A stretch of DNA of 64,000 nucleotides from Xylona heveae TC161 (GCF_001619985.1 NW_017264206.1:310001-374000), one strand, 5' to 3'; numbered from the stretch's first letter, positions 45,829-59,638 are shown. The notes: generated from the sequence alone by a model not told the origin. Numbers and translations are program-made.

Positions 45829-48269
45829 TCTCCTGAGGGCCGAGCTGTTAGTTCTGCTCTGCTCCCTGATACTAAAGACCTAGGCCACTACCTTCGAGTT
45901 AGAGGAGGAAGAGGAGACACGTCGGACAGGGAGAAGGTGCAATACAGACTTTGTACGCAGACTGAAGGGAAGAGGAGGGGGGAAAATGGGGGAATCTGAC
46001 ACAATCTAATGACGGAGAGAAGGTGTCCAAAATTACCATTTGTGCCTTCAGCCCCCAACGCCTAATAAGAGATGGTCGAACAGCATAATTGGAGGAAAGG
46101 GTTTTTTCCAGGCCTTTTATTGCGACCTCCTCAGATCGAATAAACGTCAACCCACCCAATGAATTCCCTACCCTCGCCCCCCGTCTTCGCTGGACAGGTC
46201 CATTGGCATTGGGTCATTGGTGACTACTTTCAAGGGGTCGCCAGACCCCGCATCCTCCAACCCCAGATCTCATGACGGAACAAGCGTTGAGCATTTCAGC
46301 CCAATGAATTACGGTTCATGTACAATCCTAATAGACACGTCGAATTCCCTGTCACTGGTCTGTCGTGTTCATCTTGTTGGTAGACGTTTTGACATTTTAG
46401 GGACGACTTGTTCTCCGGTTCACTTTTTGCATTACCTCGAGGTTTACCATTTGCTCATTTCTGGGCAAAGAGGACTATGGGGCTTTCGAAATGCAGTGCT
46501 TGAAGCCACAGATCATTACGGCTTGGCATTTGGGATTATTGAACCAACAAAATGACCTCTGAAAAAAAAATTTTCAAGCTGAAAAATTGTATCTGCAAAT
46601 CCAGACCTTATGTTGAAACTAAATTTTGACTAAATTTTCAAGCTTTGAAACAAAGTCCACGTAAATACTTTCTAAAACCATAACAGAAACCTATAAAAGA
46701 CACGACGAGAAAGCCCGTCTATGCCAACAACCACTCCTCAAGAAGGCATGAACGATTCCAGACTTTCAGGGGTTTTTTTCCCCCTCCCTGCCCCCCATTC
46801 AGCTTCATCGACCGTATTCAATACCCTGCTTCAAACCCCCCCGGCCCCCCCGCCCCCCCAAAAAAAACGCTTTGCTATGCCTAGCCGTTCCAACAACAGA
46901 ATCAATGTGACTTGTCATTTCGTCAAAACAATACATGCTGATATATTTCCGGCTGGCCCAGCAATGTCTCTGAATATTATAATTTGCTTACCTCACGACT
47001 GCTGCGCTGTTTGCAATGCACCATACGCTTGCAAATGATCGAGATAGAAAGCAAATTCGATAAGATCAGGGTCTTTTGGACGATTGGGCGCATGTGGATC
47101 TATGCAGAGCCCAATCTATCTACATGCAAATTATTATTGCACTCGCTTGGTAGAATAATCGAGTGCAGGGGTAGGCCGCACCGCGTCATCAAGGCCATCC
47201 AGAGAAGACACATGTTGAGTAGGACAAATTCAGGACAAGTCCAGGGCACATTGCCAAGGATTTTAATCATTGGTGGTGCTTATCATTAATATTTGGGGAA
47301 GAATGGTCCGTCATGGCACCAATGCCTGTACCTTTACAATCTTCAGATCTGATGATAATGTCAGTCTTAGATCTCAACACATTTTATCGGATTGCAGGCA
47401 CTCACAGCCATTTACGTCAGTACACTGCCGAGCAAATAGTTTTCAAGGTAGTCACATGGATCATGGGATAACATTTTGAATTGGTTATGGTCATATTTTG
47501 ACATGATGTCATATGATTGACAAAAGGCCTGTCAAGAACAAGCATCTTTTCACTTGGGAAGCTGATTAATTAATTACTTACGAACAGGTGGGTCATTCGG
47601 GTTGCTTCCGACGTTCTACTCGCTCCCGGTGGGGAGCTACGGAGCATTTTCGAACCGCGAACAAGCGCGCGTGGGGTGACTTAGGGTTGGAACGTGCACC
47701 AAACCCTCTTCTTGACTGGCCGTTATTGACCATTCAGGGCCCAAGGCGGCAATCCATCCCCTGGTTGTTCCTGATCCGATCAGGGTTTTGTAATTATTGC
47801 ATTCCTCTTGCCCAATTAATATGCGGTATGTTGAGAGTTTATCTGCCTATCTACAGGGTATATCTTTGCCACATTACATAAAGCTCCATGGTACATCCTT
47901 ATAAATCACAAATAGGCCGATATCCACATTGAAAATTTCTGGAAAAAACAGGAAAGTTACATATTGGAAGGCAATAAAAAAATTACTCGGGACCGTCAAT
48001 CACATACTCTCCTATCTTTGCATTACTAATCATACCAATTTTTTGTTGCAGCTTCGGCTTCGGCGTCTATTTGTGCTCTCACTGACAAATTCGATCATCA
48101 GCTACGACCATGAGTTTATATTTTGTACTTTATCCTTGTGTCCTCGCCATCGCGGCGTCTGTTCAAAGGATAGTTTCATGTTCTAGGTCCGCTGGCAGTC
48201 CATCGTCTACCTTTTTATCTTAATTTATCTTGAGCGCTTGCTGTGTCCTAGAAAATAAAACAAAAAAAA
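45829..48269. other. Intergenic region, no gene seen
   Basis: 2.4 kb of AT-rich sequence with C-rich and A-rich homopolymer stretches near 46780-46870. The ORFs are short and unlike any family I know. The last part should hold the promoter of the MFS gene at 48270. Confidence 0.55.
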
Positions 48270-49628
48270 ATGTCTGCAGAATTCAAAGAGGAAGTGCCCA
48301 CGGATCCTCTGGCCAATACTACATCCTCCGATGTCGAGAGCGCCAGCCCAAGCCCATCAACCTCCAAACCAGCAGACGAGATTCCAAATGGCGGCCTAAG
48401 GGCCTGGTTGCAGGTGCTAGGTTCATTTTCTCTTTTTCTCAACACTTGGTAAGTGAAAGTCAATAGGATAAAACCCTCTCGTAGTGACATGCTGATTGCC
48501 TCCAGGGGAGTTATCAATTCGTTTGGAGCTTTCCAATCTTATTACGAAGACGAACTTCTCCGCCATGTTTCCAGCTCTGATATTTCCTGGATTGGATCCC
48601 TCCAGGCGTGTCTGCTGCTCATTATCGGAGTGGCTACTGGTCCGCTATTTGATGCCGGATATTTCTACGTCCTGCTCTCGGTGGGATCTTTCTTGGTCGT
48701 CTTCGGCATGTTCATGACCAGCCTGTGCACCGAGTACTGGCAATTGATGTTGGCGCAGGGTCTTACCTGCGGCCTCGGCAGTGGCTGTCTCTTCATCCCC
48801 AGTGTCGCCATTGTGTCGACGTATTTCACCACGAAGAAATCATTTGCAACAGGCATCGCTGCCTCTGGGAGCGGCCTGGGCGGCGTCATCTATCCGATTG
48901 TCTTTGCTCGGTTGCAGCCACGCATTGGCTTTGGTTGGGCCACGCGTGTGATTGCCTTCCTCATGCTCGGAATGCTGCTAGGATGCCTGGCTGTCATGCG
49001 GGTTCGTGTGCTTCCTCCGCAGAAACGTCGTCTTCTGGAGCCCCGCGCCTTCCTCGAACTCCCCTTCACCATGTTCACCGTTGCCGAATTCTTCGGCTTC
49101 ATGGGATTATACATTCCCTTCTTCTATTGCACCGCCTACGCCGCCAAAAATACGGGCATGTCACATAACTTGTCTTTCTACATGCTCCCCATTATCAACG
49201 CTGGGTCTGTATTCGGGCGAATCATCCCCAATTTCTTGGCCGACAAGACCGGACCACTGAATATGCTCATTCCCTGCTCCTTGATATCCGCTCTGTTAGC
49301 TTTCTGCTGGATCGCCATTGAAAGCACAGGTGGCTTCATCATCTTCTCCCTTCTCTACGGGTTTTTCTCGGGCACTTTTGTCTCCCTGCCACCCACCACG
49401 GTCGTCAGTCTGTCTCCGAGTCTCCAGATGGTTGGCACTCGCATGGGCATGAGTTTCTGTTTTGCAGGCTTGGGATTGCTTATCGGGACCCCAGTGGCCG
49501 GAGCGATCCTCCAATCTAGTGGGTGGCTTGGCACCCAACTATTCTGTGCTTGCTCCGTCACGGTTGCGGTCGCGTGCTGCCTGGTGGCACGTTTCTCAAA
49601 GGCACCAGCATTGATGGCCAAAGCGTAA
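48270..49628 (+). CDS. MFS monocarboxylate-type transporter (MCT family)
   Basis: A 12-helix transporter of the fungal monocarboxylate-porter-like family (Mch/riboflavin-transporter type). Exons: 48270-48448 and 48506-49628; 1,302 nt, 433 residues. The hydrophilic start (EFKEEVPTDP, Ser/Pro-rich) leads to PNGGLRAWLQVLGSFSLFLN, the usual TM1 entry. Exon 2 opens with the family signature GVINSFGAFQSYYEDELL, then SDISWIGSLQACLLL, GLGSGCLFIPSVAIVSTYF, RLQPRIGFGWATRVIAF and NAGSVFGRIIPNFLADKTGP. Both junctions are canonical and in phase. Its substrate cannot be inferred; yeast members do not necessarily move monocarboxylates. Confidence 0.93.
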
Positions 49629-50556
49629 AGATGACAAGAAGGACAATCGGTAGGCGACAGGGCCATAAAGAGGGTATTAACTACGGAATACGATTGTGAT
49701 GAAGCAGGATGAGGCCGTGAGGCAAGCTTCAGTAAGAAATTCTGGAATTATCTATTTTTTTTTTCCTGTACATTGTCCGCATACTCGACTTTCAGCTTTA
49801 TAGAGATTTTCGAAGATATTACATCGTTTTCAAAGCTTTAAACTTTTTAAATTTAGTATTAATTCAGCTCTAAAATGCATTGAGCTTGTACGGATTCTCA
49901 TAGGGTTGATGGTGTTCGTAGTAATTGCAAAAGACGATAACCTAAATGCTGGCGGTTTCAGATAGAATGTTTCCCACTAAAAAAGCGCAATGCCAAAAAA
50001 ACACTTACGGCTTGGCTCGGCCCGAACGGACCAACTCTCGGCGGCGATGAACCTTGAATCCTGGATGCCTTCACGGGGCCATTTCTAAGCCCCCGTGTAC
50101 CGTTGAACCCACAAAGATTTATAATCAGAATTAATCTAACTAATGGGTCCTTCTCAAGGATTTGCATTAGCGTTCGGCTCTACAGCCAGGGTCCAATGTC
50201 ATGATTTGCCGTGAACAATTATCTCATCAACGGAACATGGTCAGATTAGCTCTACCTCTACAGTACTATACGAATTCCTGTGACACATTTCCAATGCGTT
50301 TCTTTCCCACCGTGATCTTATTTTGAATAAAGGTCTAAAGAGTATATTTGTAATCTGCAAAGAAAAAAGCTCAAACAAGTCAACAAGAAGAACATTCGGC
50401 CAATTTCCTTCTTCAATTCACAAAAGAATAGGTGAGGTAACCAACGGATACACTGACTCTCTGTGGTGTTTAAAGGTGCTTATCGTTCCCTGCCATTTGT
50501 TTACTTGACCATACGAGGCTCTGTCCCCTGTATTTGCGCGTCCTGTGCTACTCAAA
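49629..50556. other. Intergenic region, no gene seen
   Basis: 928 bp between two plus-strand genes, with T and A runs and only short ORFs. It should carry the amidase promoter. Confidence 0.6.
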
Positions 50557-52761
50557 ATGACCGTCGAGAAACCTTCATGGCAGGCTATTGGAGAGCAAAA
50601 AAGAGCAAAGCTGCAGGAGTTGCTGCCGCCTTCCTTTAGGATTGACCCGGTGCCCTCAGCTGACGAGCAGCCCAACGCAACCACCTTCATTGAGCAGTTC
50701 CTTTCACCCGCAGAACGGGACATTACTGAGACCACATCTGCCAAAGCGTTGCTCTCCAAGCTGGCAGATGGAACCTTGTCTGCGGTCGAGGTTACCAAGG
50801 CATTCTGTCATCGGGCGACCATTGCCCACCAGTTGGTGAGTAAGACGGAATCATGTACTGGTCAAATGGGCTAACAAGTTCCTTTTCACAGCTCAATTGC
50901 CTAAGTGAGGTCCTGTTTGTGCAGGCTTTCGCTCGTGCAGAGGAGCTGGATGAGTACCTGCGGACTCATGGGAAACCAATCGGCCCTTTGCACGGCCTGC
51001 CCATTTCTCTCAAAGATCAGTTTCGAGTAGAGGGTGCCGAAACGTCACTTGGATATGTTGGCTGGCTGGGTAAGGTAGAAACAAAGGAGACGGAATCATG
51101 GCTAGTGAAGCAGTTGAAGGACATGGGTGCCATCATCTTTGCGAAGACCAATGTTCCTAGTAGCTTGATGGTATTTGTCAATTCTTTCCTTTTTATAAAA
51201 AAAAAAATCATCTCTGATGGTGGGATGTGGGCTGGGTTCTAGGCGATCGAGACGAACAACAATATCGTAGGGTATACCACCAACCCTCATAATCGATTGC
51301 TATCCTCTGGCGGATCCTCTGGAGGTAAGTGGCAAAGTTTGTTTCAGCATTTATTCTTGATTGGACTAATATATATATGGCTTGTGCGGTAGGAGAAGCG
51401 GCCCTTTTGAGTTTGCGAGGCAGTATCATGGGATTTGGCTCAGATGTTGGTTAGTACAATCCTTCATTCCACCATTTCTATTCCTCGTTCACCAACTAAT
51501 ATACATAATGGGCACGACCAGGGGCGTCCATACGCGTACCCTGTTCATTCACAGGAACGACCGGCCTGAAGCCATCTCATGGACGGCTTCCCTACCTGAA
51601 TGTTGCCAACAGTGTAAGAGTGTCTATCAAAAATTGTTGAGAAATTTATACTAACAGTGATTGCAAATAGATGGAAGGCCACGAGACTGTTCCATCAGTA
51701 ATTGGGCCTATGGGCCACAAGGTCTCTGACCTTCGACTCGCTGTTCAGACAGTCCTCGAGTGCTCCCCATGGCTGGCCGATCCTAAAGTCATCCAACTGC
51801 CATGGCGATCGGAGATGGAGGACGAGGTGCGTGCGAAAAAGGCCTCGCAGAAACTGACTTTTGGTATTTTACGACACGACGGGGTCGTGAAGCCTCATCC
51901 CCCGGTAGAACGAGCAATTGAGCAGGTTGTTCAGGCGTTGGAAAATGCAGGGTATGAAGTATGTACATCACCTAGTCCAACAATGATTGTCCAGTATTGA
52001 CGCCTGCAGGTGATCGAGTGGATCCCTCCCGCGCACTCAGAGGCCTTTCAAATTCTAGTCAGTCACCAACCTTCAAAATGAATATCCCTCCAGAGTCCAG
52101 CCAATATTAACTCTTTTTGTTCCTTTTAGTGGAACACATTCGCTGCAGACGGGGGTATCGATATCCACCAAGCTCTACAACAAAGCGGAGAACTTCCAGT
52201 TCCCCAATTGGCCGTTTCGTATGGCGAGAAACTTGGCCATCTTCCAGTCGGCTCCGTCAGCGACCTCTGGGGGACCAATCAGCAGAAATACAACTACCAG
52301 ACACGCTACTTGGAATACTGGAACTCGACAGCTGCTCGTACGCGCACTGGGCAGCCGGTGGACGCAATCATCTCCCCCGTCGCTCCGACTGCTTCATATC
52401 GGCCGTCGGAAGGCATGTATTTTGGTTATACGGGGGTCTACAACGTGCTTGATTACAGCACGGTAGTAGTCCCCGTCACCAAAGCAGATCGGACCCTGGA
52501 TATCCCTGTAACGGATTATACTCCATTAAGTGACCTGGATGGCGCCATCTGCAAACAATGTAAGTGCTTCCCATCTAATAATAGTTTCGATAAACCTTCC
52601 CATTGCTAATAGAGGACCCGCTTACCTGGTTGATAGATGATCCAGATCTTTTCAATGGAACTCCTGTCGGTGTGCAGGTGGTGTGTAGACGGCTGGAGGA
52701 GGAGAAGGTCCTGGCTATTGCAGATGAAGTCGAAGCGGTTCTGGGGTCATCAATAGCTTAG
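50557..52761 (+). CDS. Amidase (amidase-signature family, acetamidase-like)
   Basis: A fungal amidase hydrolysing amides to acid and ammonia, of the GmdA/AmdS-like group. Nine exons: 50557-50835, 50892-51170, 51243-51324, 51393-51449, 51522-51613, 51671-51958, 52010-52057, 52130-52559, 52637-52761; 1,680 nt, 559 residues, all junctions in phase. The Ser-cisSer-Lys triad is complete: Lys134 in GLPISLKDQF, the cis-Ser in SSGGSSGGEAAL (residues 207-218), and the nucleophile Ser235 in GSDVGASIRVP. The typical C-terminal GTPVGVQVVCRRLEEEKVL is present. No signal peptide. The many small exons are unusual next to its neighbours but common in this family. Confidence 0.93.
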
Positions 52762-54448
52762 GCCCTTAGGGTTTGGAGAAGCTTTAATATGAAAATTTTA
52801 GTGTACCTCTTGACTCGTATTGCCGCTCGCTCCACAGTGCTACATTTTTCATTGTCCAGGTCTTCTAGATACCGTGAATCTATCTTTTGACTAGCCTCCT
52901 CTTTCCCGTTCCATCATGGAACAAGTCCATCCGATTTTGTCATATATGAGGGGAGCCTAGATAACATCGAGTCTATAATACATGCAGGGCACCTTTGAAT
53001 CGTGCGAATGCACATGGCCACCGGGCGGGCCACCCGGCTATTTTCATTCACTGTCAACCAAACATAAATACTGAGTCAATCACTACCAATATGAACCAGA
53101 AGGGACGATGCCAGAGCGGTTAATAGCTCTCTGGCAAAGTCCTGGAATTTCACGGGGTGAGTTCGAGTCGGGGTGTCGCCACAATCGCAGAAGGATTTAT
53201 TTCCAACTGCCTGAGGGGCGCCCCTAGATGAGGCCGCACCGGGGAAGGGGTAGAGATGTAGGATGCCTTAACCACTCTTCGAATGAGAAGACGGGGCATC
53301 CGAACTCTTTTTGTCACTCGCGTTATAACATAAAAAAAATTGATAGCAATATCAGCGCCAAGCTTGCTGTTGCTTCATATAACGAACCGAGTCTGGAGCA
53401 CAAGCACCGTTTCTATCGATCGAAAATAGAAAGTACCCGGTGAAGGAGGCCCGGGTTTGGAAGCTACCAGCCATGGCAATTGGCCAAGGCAGCGTGGCCA
53501 AGTCAGATGAGAAGTCAAGAAAGCAAGGAATCAACAACCCAGTTATACACAGCACAAAGGTATTGCGTCAATGAAACTCCAAGTGCTTAGAGAGGAGAGA
53601 ATGGAAAGTCAAGTCGAGGACAAGAGAGAGAGAAAAGGGAATTTGAAGCGTGACAGCCAAGAAAACCATGGCAGATCTTACCCAATCTTGTTTGGCTGAT
53701 TATTCCCTGTTTCTAGTGCTAAGAATAATGTGGCAGGTCATTAGACTGGTAGACTGTCTAAAAATCAAGCGTTAGTCAATAGTCACCGTATGATACTCAG
53801 CATAATTATTCAGTCTCGCACATACGCACATACGCACATACATACAACTTACAAGGGCACATTCTGGGAGAAAGGGAGTAGAAATACAATACAAAGGGAA
53901 ACTACAACGCAATTACACAATCCTAGTCTCAATCAGAGAACCAAACAGGTTTACAGGACATATATGGATTTGCAACCGGCGAACCGCTAATAGTTTACTG
54001 TCCTGAATGGGCCAATAATTAGAATTTGGAAATTAAAGAGGACACGCGCTTTTCGCGGCTCGAAAATGCTATGTACTTCCCAGGCTCCCAGGCTCCCCTC
54101 GTCCAAAAGTCCTCACCGGGAGCGAGTTGGAACTTTCAGAAGGGAATTCAAATGATGGATCCCACAGTTCCACTTGCTCGTATATATATACTATATACCT
54201 TTGCAATTATAAGTCTGACAGTCTGACAGCCAACTTCCAAGATCAAAAGAAATGGGTTTGTTGACAGGGTGTTTGCGGCTTTGCCAATTATATGACATCG
54301 TGATATGTCGCATCATATTATAGAATACAGCCATATTTGGTATATTATACGCTCTAGTAAACTAATCTTGCGCAAAATCAGGAATAATACGAGTTGAATG
54401 ACAAGGTAAACATTAAATAATCAAGAGGGCTCGTGCTCGCTGGACGGG
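52762..54448. other. Intergenic region with a tRNA-like relic
   Basis: 1.7 kb between the amidase (+) and the SRPK-like kinase (-). Apart from the tRNA-like segment near 53.1 kb there are CACATACG-type short repeats near 53820-53842. No supported CDS. Confidence 0.55.
53103..53182 (+). pseudogene. tRNA-like sequence, probably a decayed tRNA
   Basis: It has a B-box-like GAGTTCGAGTC and an A-box-like TGCCAGAGCGG at tRNA-like spacing, and ends GTGTCGCCA. The T stem does not pair (GTGAG against CGGGG), the acceptor stem is poor and no clean anticodon arm forms, so it is unlikely to be a working tRNA. A 7-bp pair GCCAGAG/CTCTGGC is visible. Confidence 0.3.
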
Positions 54449-56045
54449 CTACCCGCTATCCAGCCACGGATCCTGTAGTAGTTCCCTCGCCGTCTTCCTA
54501 TCTTCAGGTCGCCATTGAAGCATCCCTCTCATAAAGTCCAAGAACATTTCTTTATTGCGTCCTTGGAGAAAAGTTTCTAGTTTTTCTAGTGACATTCCTT
54601 CTGGTATCTCTATGTCGGCTTTCCATTGCCCTGTCGAATAATTGTATAAGCCACGACCAAGCTCCGCTTAGTTTTAAGGGAACGAGAAAAATAATGCACT
54701 TACCATCTTCAGTGAAAAACTCAGGACTTCTTTTTCCGCGCTTGAGCAAGTCTAAAGGAGGCGGCCCCAGAAGGCCAATGACTTCAGCAAGATGGGCGCG
54801 GGTGGAATAGCCTTTCCCATCAGGATCGTTGCCGTAGAACATGTGTCTGCCCTCGAATAAATCCCATATCTAGTTACTCCAATTGGTTAGTTGATCCAAA
54901 GTACGCATGTGTCGTGATCAAGCAATGCATATGAAAATTGAACCGGGAAAAAGGGGGAAAAGAACAAAAACATAGAACATAAAACAAATTTAAATGAGAA
55001 AAAAGAAAAGAAAAATACCATGACGCCGACGTTCCAAATGTCGACTGGATAACTCCATTCAGTTTTCAACATGACTTCCGGTGATCTGTAAACATTGGGC
55101 TGCGCATCATGATTTCTTTTCTCATCGCCTCGGACAGCTGAGCCGAAATCACTGAGGACGGCCTTGCCAAATGTCCTTGGCAAACCAAACCGCCGCGAAG
55201 CATAAACTGGTATACCATTGACAGATTTTCGCGGAGAAGGGTGCTCCATTTCGGCTTGGGTAAAGGCATCAAGGATCGAGGTGTCTTCTATTTCTTGAAG
55301 GATGTTGTCACTCTTAATGTCTATACAGTGAACCTACTGTTAGTTGCTCACTTGCTTGGCTTTAGCTACTTAAAGAATCCAGTAGGGCGTATCTCGTACC
55401 AGTATGAACAAGCTTGCATTCCGTGTGTAGGTACTCAAGCGCAAGGAAAACTTGGATCAGACCAGCCTTGAGAAGATCCTCGGTAAATCGATGTTTCGGA
55501 TTGCGAAACAGCAAGTCTCTGAAACTCTCCCACATGGGCCTCTGGACAAGACACTGGTGGCAGCCACCTCCAGGGCGAGGAATGGTGAATGTATCGAGTG
55601 CTGTTCGCACGTGAGCATGGCCAGGATGTGACGGATTCCCCCGGTGCATTTGCTGATAGATTTGAAATTCTTCATCCTGGCTAGATTCGTTGCGTGTATA
55701 TGCTTTCAATGTGACATATTGATGACGCCTAGTCCTATTAGTTTTGTGACTTTGTCATGATCGAACAAAGGGAGAGTAGTATTAAGTTTTAACTTACGCA
55801 AGATCGCGAGCGAGCCATATCGTGGAAGTAATTCCGAATCCAAGTTTGCCAACTACCTGGTATTTGGAGTCAAAGACATCGCCGATGCTGACAGGGTAGT
55901 AGTGTCCCTTCTTGAACTCTTCGAACACTTCTTCTTCGACAATCTCGGATGCATTGATTGTTTTAAATCCGCTGGTCGGGAAGAGCAAACGAGGCCAGGG
56001 AGTCCTCCGAATCACTGGTTTAGCCCAATTTAGGAGGGAAGCCAT
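54449..56045 (-). CDS. SRPK-like serine/arginine protein kinase
   Basis: A fungal kinase of the SRPK-like group. Exons: 56045-55798, 55728-55400, 55320-55019, 54869-54704, 54630-54449; 1,227 nt, 408 residues. Motifs: YPVSIGDVFDSKYQVVGKLG with glycine loop KLGFGITSTIWLARD; Lys in YVTLKAYTR; catalytic loop LVHTDIKSDNIL, where the HRD arginine is Thr (Asp193, Lys195, Asn198); DFG at residues 250-252 in AVLSDFGSA; APE-like YRSPEVMLKTEWSYPVDIW; and a C-lobe ending WRPEDRKTARELLQDPWL. The long spacer that splits classical SRPK domains is short here. I prefer the ATG at 56045 (ACAATGGCT) over 56051. Such kinases are expanded in moulds and often accessory. Confidence 0.9.
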
Positions 56046-57085
56046 TGTCATATAACGTGGATGAGAAAGGAAGAGGATTTTGGGTAAAGGTCGGTTGTCA
56101 TTTAGCAAATGACAATGTGGTTGATTGTAATACACGTTAGCATAGTTGATTGTTAGATGGCCCACGCAAAGGGCGGGACCAGGATCCTAATTCTTGACCA
56201 GAATTTATCCAACACAATCAGTCCCAAGAGCGGATATCAGGATGTTGGAGTGTCTGTATATGCGTTGCGATATAAGGCTGAATTATTGGTCGATGGAAGC
56301 GCCGAACTTGGCGACACCACGGTTAGAGAGCAAGGCGCTTAAGCATTCCAAACGTAGTACAAAGAAGCGACTAGGACAAGTTGCCAACTACCAACATAAG
56401 AAATGAAACTCGTCAACTGCATCTCTTGGGGCCGGACTACAGTCTACAGATATGTAGTGGTCAAGCCGATCAGCTTGACTGAAGGATAAATTTCTCTTCT
56501 GTTGAAGACCACGGACTTAAGGCACCCAAGCTCATGATCACACAAGGTGCAATCCGTAGGGGATACATGCTTGGGAGAGAAAAGTAAGGTATATAACTTC
56601 ATAAGATCTATAAGGTTAGCACATTTTGACTTTATTTAAAAATTCAACCATTCTATTGCTAAATTTGCCCTTTCTAACACGTTTGTCCCCTTGAATCTCT
56701 AAATAAATCTTGGGCCGGGACACGGAAATTAATCTGCTCTTCTTTCGTCTCATTTAACCAGAGATATTTATGAGATAAGGAACATTATTACAATATCAAT
56801 GGAATTAGATGTCGAAGCATTCTAGCGTATAATGCTTCCTGAAAACTCCCCGAAATAATGCATGCTAGTAAATTACTCGAACTTGGAAAATCTTCATTTT
56901 ACTGGACGGATTCATCGTCACTCGCATGTTCCCCCCTCAGTCTAATAGCTTTTCCAGAATGACCGTCGAGAGTCGTGCTGCTTCTGCGTCCCGGTAGTAG
57001 TGGGAGTTGCGTAAGCTGACCTTTTGGGATAGCCAGAGCCTGGTTAGTCAATGCTAACACCCGGCCTACCATCGTCGTATGAAGT
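56046..57085. other. Intergenic region, no gene seen
   Basis: 1.04 kb between the F-box gene 3' end and the kinase start, both on the minus strand. AT-rich with short ORFs. The frame at 56899-57123 is a shadow of the last F-box exon and its flank. Confidence 0.6.
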
Positions 57086-59638
57086 TTACTGGAAATTGCA
57101 AAAGAGTTGATCAAATGCAACATTGTATATCCAGTATAGACCCTAGAAGCACGAATTTTAATATCAAAGGTTCCTTAAAGCGGTGGAGAATGATTACCTT
57201 TGGCAATTGTGCGTCTAGTTGAAAAGTGACATCTTCAACTGCTGATGACTTCGAACCAAAATCAATGACACGTTGATTAGTTGTAAACTTTAAACCTTTG
57301 AGAAATTTCTTCCCAGGTAAAAGTTTTTCCATCTTATAGTGGCAGGTTACTTGCATTATCTGCTCGTGTGCCGCAAGGCTCTCCTCCTGGGTATCTTTGC
57401 TTTCACAAATAAAATTAGCCAATATCATGTCTAACCTATTATCTGAATAGGTGAACTTTAATCCTGTCAGACGCTGATGCTCATTGTGCATCACCGTAAT
57501 AGTTTGTATATTATCAAGCGGCGCAAACGATACATGTGATTCCCATGAAAGTCGTTCCGTTGTAGAGCGTGCTTGTCTTGAAAGTTCGAGGTTGGGCTGT
57601 TGGTATAGCTGTTTGCCCACAAACAATGGCGTTTCCAAAGGTTCTGAAAGGCATCCTATTGCTTTGAGAAACCTTGCACCGGTGAAAAGGTCCGGTTTTT
57701 CTTGAAAATAGCCATGAAATCCCGTAATGAAACCTTCCTCGAAAGGACTTGGAAGCGGTACTGCCCGTCTTGTGGATTTAAAAACAAGCTCGCGGTGTGC
57801 ATTTGTTCGTAGCTCCTTCAAGTCAGAATAGATACTCGACAGAAAAGCCAGAAAAGAAAAGGATACTTACTCTTATCTGAACAATGCCAACATCGCTGGA
57901 TGCGGCCCTCATTGCAACTATACGTTCACCACCCGGTCCGTCTATAAGTCTGCATTGCCGGGTCCCAAAGCAGGATCCCCACTGAATTCGTTTCCCACCA
58001 ATGTAAACAAACTCAAGCCCACTAATTCCAAAGCCGCTGCCAATTGAAAATGAATCAATTTGTATTAATTTGTCCAGGTGACACCCATTGCTCCCACCAA
58101 AATAACACATTTCGCGAAAATCGTCATTTGCAAATGTAAATTGTGACGGTGTCAATGGACTGATTTTGCATATTGCAGGCGGAAGAGGTTGCCACAGAAT
58201 AAGGGGCTTCAAGCGTCCCGGTTGACCGACTTTGATAGACACGATCTTGTAGTGCTAGACATTGCCTTGCATTAGTGCATCAAGTTCTCATAGTAATGCC
58301 ATTTGCTCCCACGTACATCGAATTCCAGACGCATGATGCTGCTTTTTTTCACTGCAATTTCGCTCTGGGATATGCTTATTCCAGATGTTGAGCCTATGAA
58401 AGCTTCTTCATTATTGGAAGTAGTGAATCCAAGCTTCACGTATCCGCCATTGGTATGGCAAAATGACATTCTCACCTTGCCTGCAGACAAATAATTTGGA
58501 AGCACATGTAGCGTTTCTTGATAGTGGAAGCCATATCCGCTGCAGGCTTTATGTGAACCAATCCGGACACCGGAAAGATAGCGTGTCTTATTAATAGCAA
58601 AAGAAGAAAAATACAGCGAATTTTCAAGCAAAGGAATATCGACATATTCGGAACCATGAGGCCCCGAAACATAATTGACACCAGGTGGGTTTCCATGATC
58701 GGTGTTCTCAAAAGATACCTCGGGCGGGATCATTAATTCTCTGAGCTGTAAGGTGTGACAAACTTGATGAGCTTGCCTATATATTCTTTGAAGATTCCTC
58801 AAAGAATCGGCAGCTTGCCCAATTCCGTGCCGCAAGATGTTGCTCAAGCATTTGTACCGTGTCTCAGTGCTGATGCCATTGTCGAGATCACCCTTTATGA
58901 GCTCTATAAAAGGCAGGTCTTGCATAAGGCGATGAGACCAGAATGTTGGTGTAAGGCGTAAAAGTGCTGCAGCAGGGCTTACAATGAAGAGATTTCGAAC
59001 GTCCTTGGTGGGTAGATGCTGAATAATAGAATCAAGCAGCTCCGGAGGAAGTTTGCGCAAGTCATCTGATTTCTGGCGTACAAAAATATTGACAATCTGA
59101 ATATCTCCCTTGACGGACTGATCGATATTGAGATCGCGCCACTCAAGTGCATTCGGGTTGGCAAAGAGGTACTCCTTCTGCCCGTTGTTGATTATCCTTG
59201 GATCAGGATGGTAAAAGATATCCCAGCCATCAAACTCAACTTGCAGGGAAGCATCACTTGCCTCAAAGAGCTTCTCGAACGGCATAGAGTAAAAAAAATC
59301 ACAGACACTTGCTAGCATCTCATCTGATGATGTCGCTTGCAGGGCCAGACGTAGAATGTTGTAACATGCTGTATGAATTGCAAATAAAAACCATCCGTCC
59401 TCCTGCACTCCGGCCAGATAGATACCCAATGGTGACCGAAATTCAACGCCTTGACGATATGAATCAGGAATTATCTGGACTTGAGATCCATGCCATCGCA
59501 CTAAGCTAACATCAATATACGTAGCACGTTGCAAACTACGCATCCCAAAGGAGATTTACCACAAGTAAGACGATCCAACCATGACCGAGTAAATTGCCCA
59601 AGCGGCAACCCGCAGATATAACATCGATACGGAAGCAT
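57086..59638 (-). CDS. F-box protein of the DUF7600-type fungal family, copy 1
   Basis: A large fungal F-box protein, presumably a substrate receptor of an SCF ubiquitin ligase. Exons: 59638-59560, 59500-58317, 58245-57871, 57815-57198, 57142-57086; 2,313 nt, 770 residues. It starts MLPYRCYICGLPLGQF, with a CxxC pair (Cys6, Cys9) usual for this group. The F-box lies at about residues 173-225 (LRKLPPELLDSIIQHLP, then TPTFWSHRLMQDLPF). Exon 3 carries LIDGPGGERIVAM. The last exon is only 57 nt and encodes GLYWIYNVAFDQLFCNF. The exon 1 to 2 joint (TGT-G to TG-CGA) is inferred from phase. The paralogue at 61985 shares the last three splice sites and phases. Confidence 0.85.

Noticed and set aside
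46217-46555. A 112-codon plus-strand ORF between the relic island and the MFS gene
   Set aside because: No motif, no splice support and no resemblance to a known family.
53103-53182. A functional tRNA gene
   Set aside because: A- and B-box-like words are present, but the T stem, acceptor stem and anticodon arm do not pair; kept only as a low-confidence relic.
56899-57123. Minus-strand ORF after the F-box gene
   Set aside because: It overlaps the 57-nt last exon in another frame, and the paralogue's matching last exon supports the spliced reading instead.
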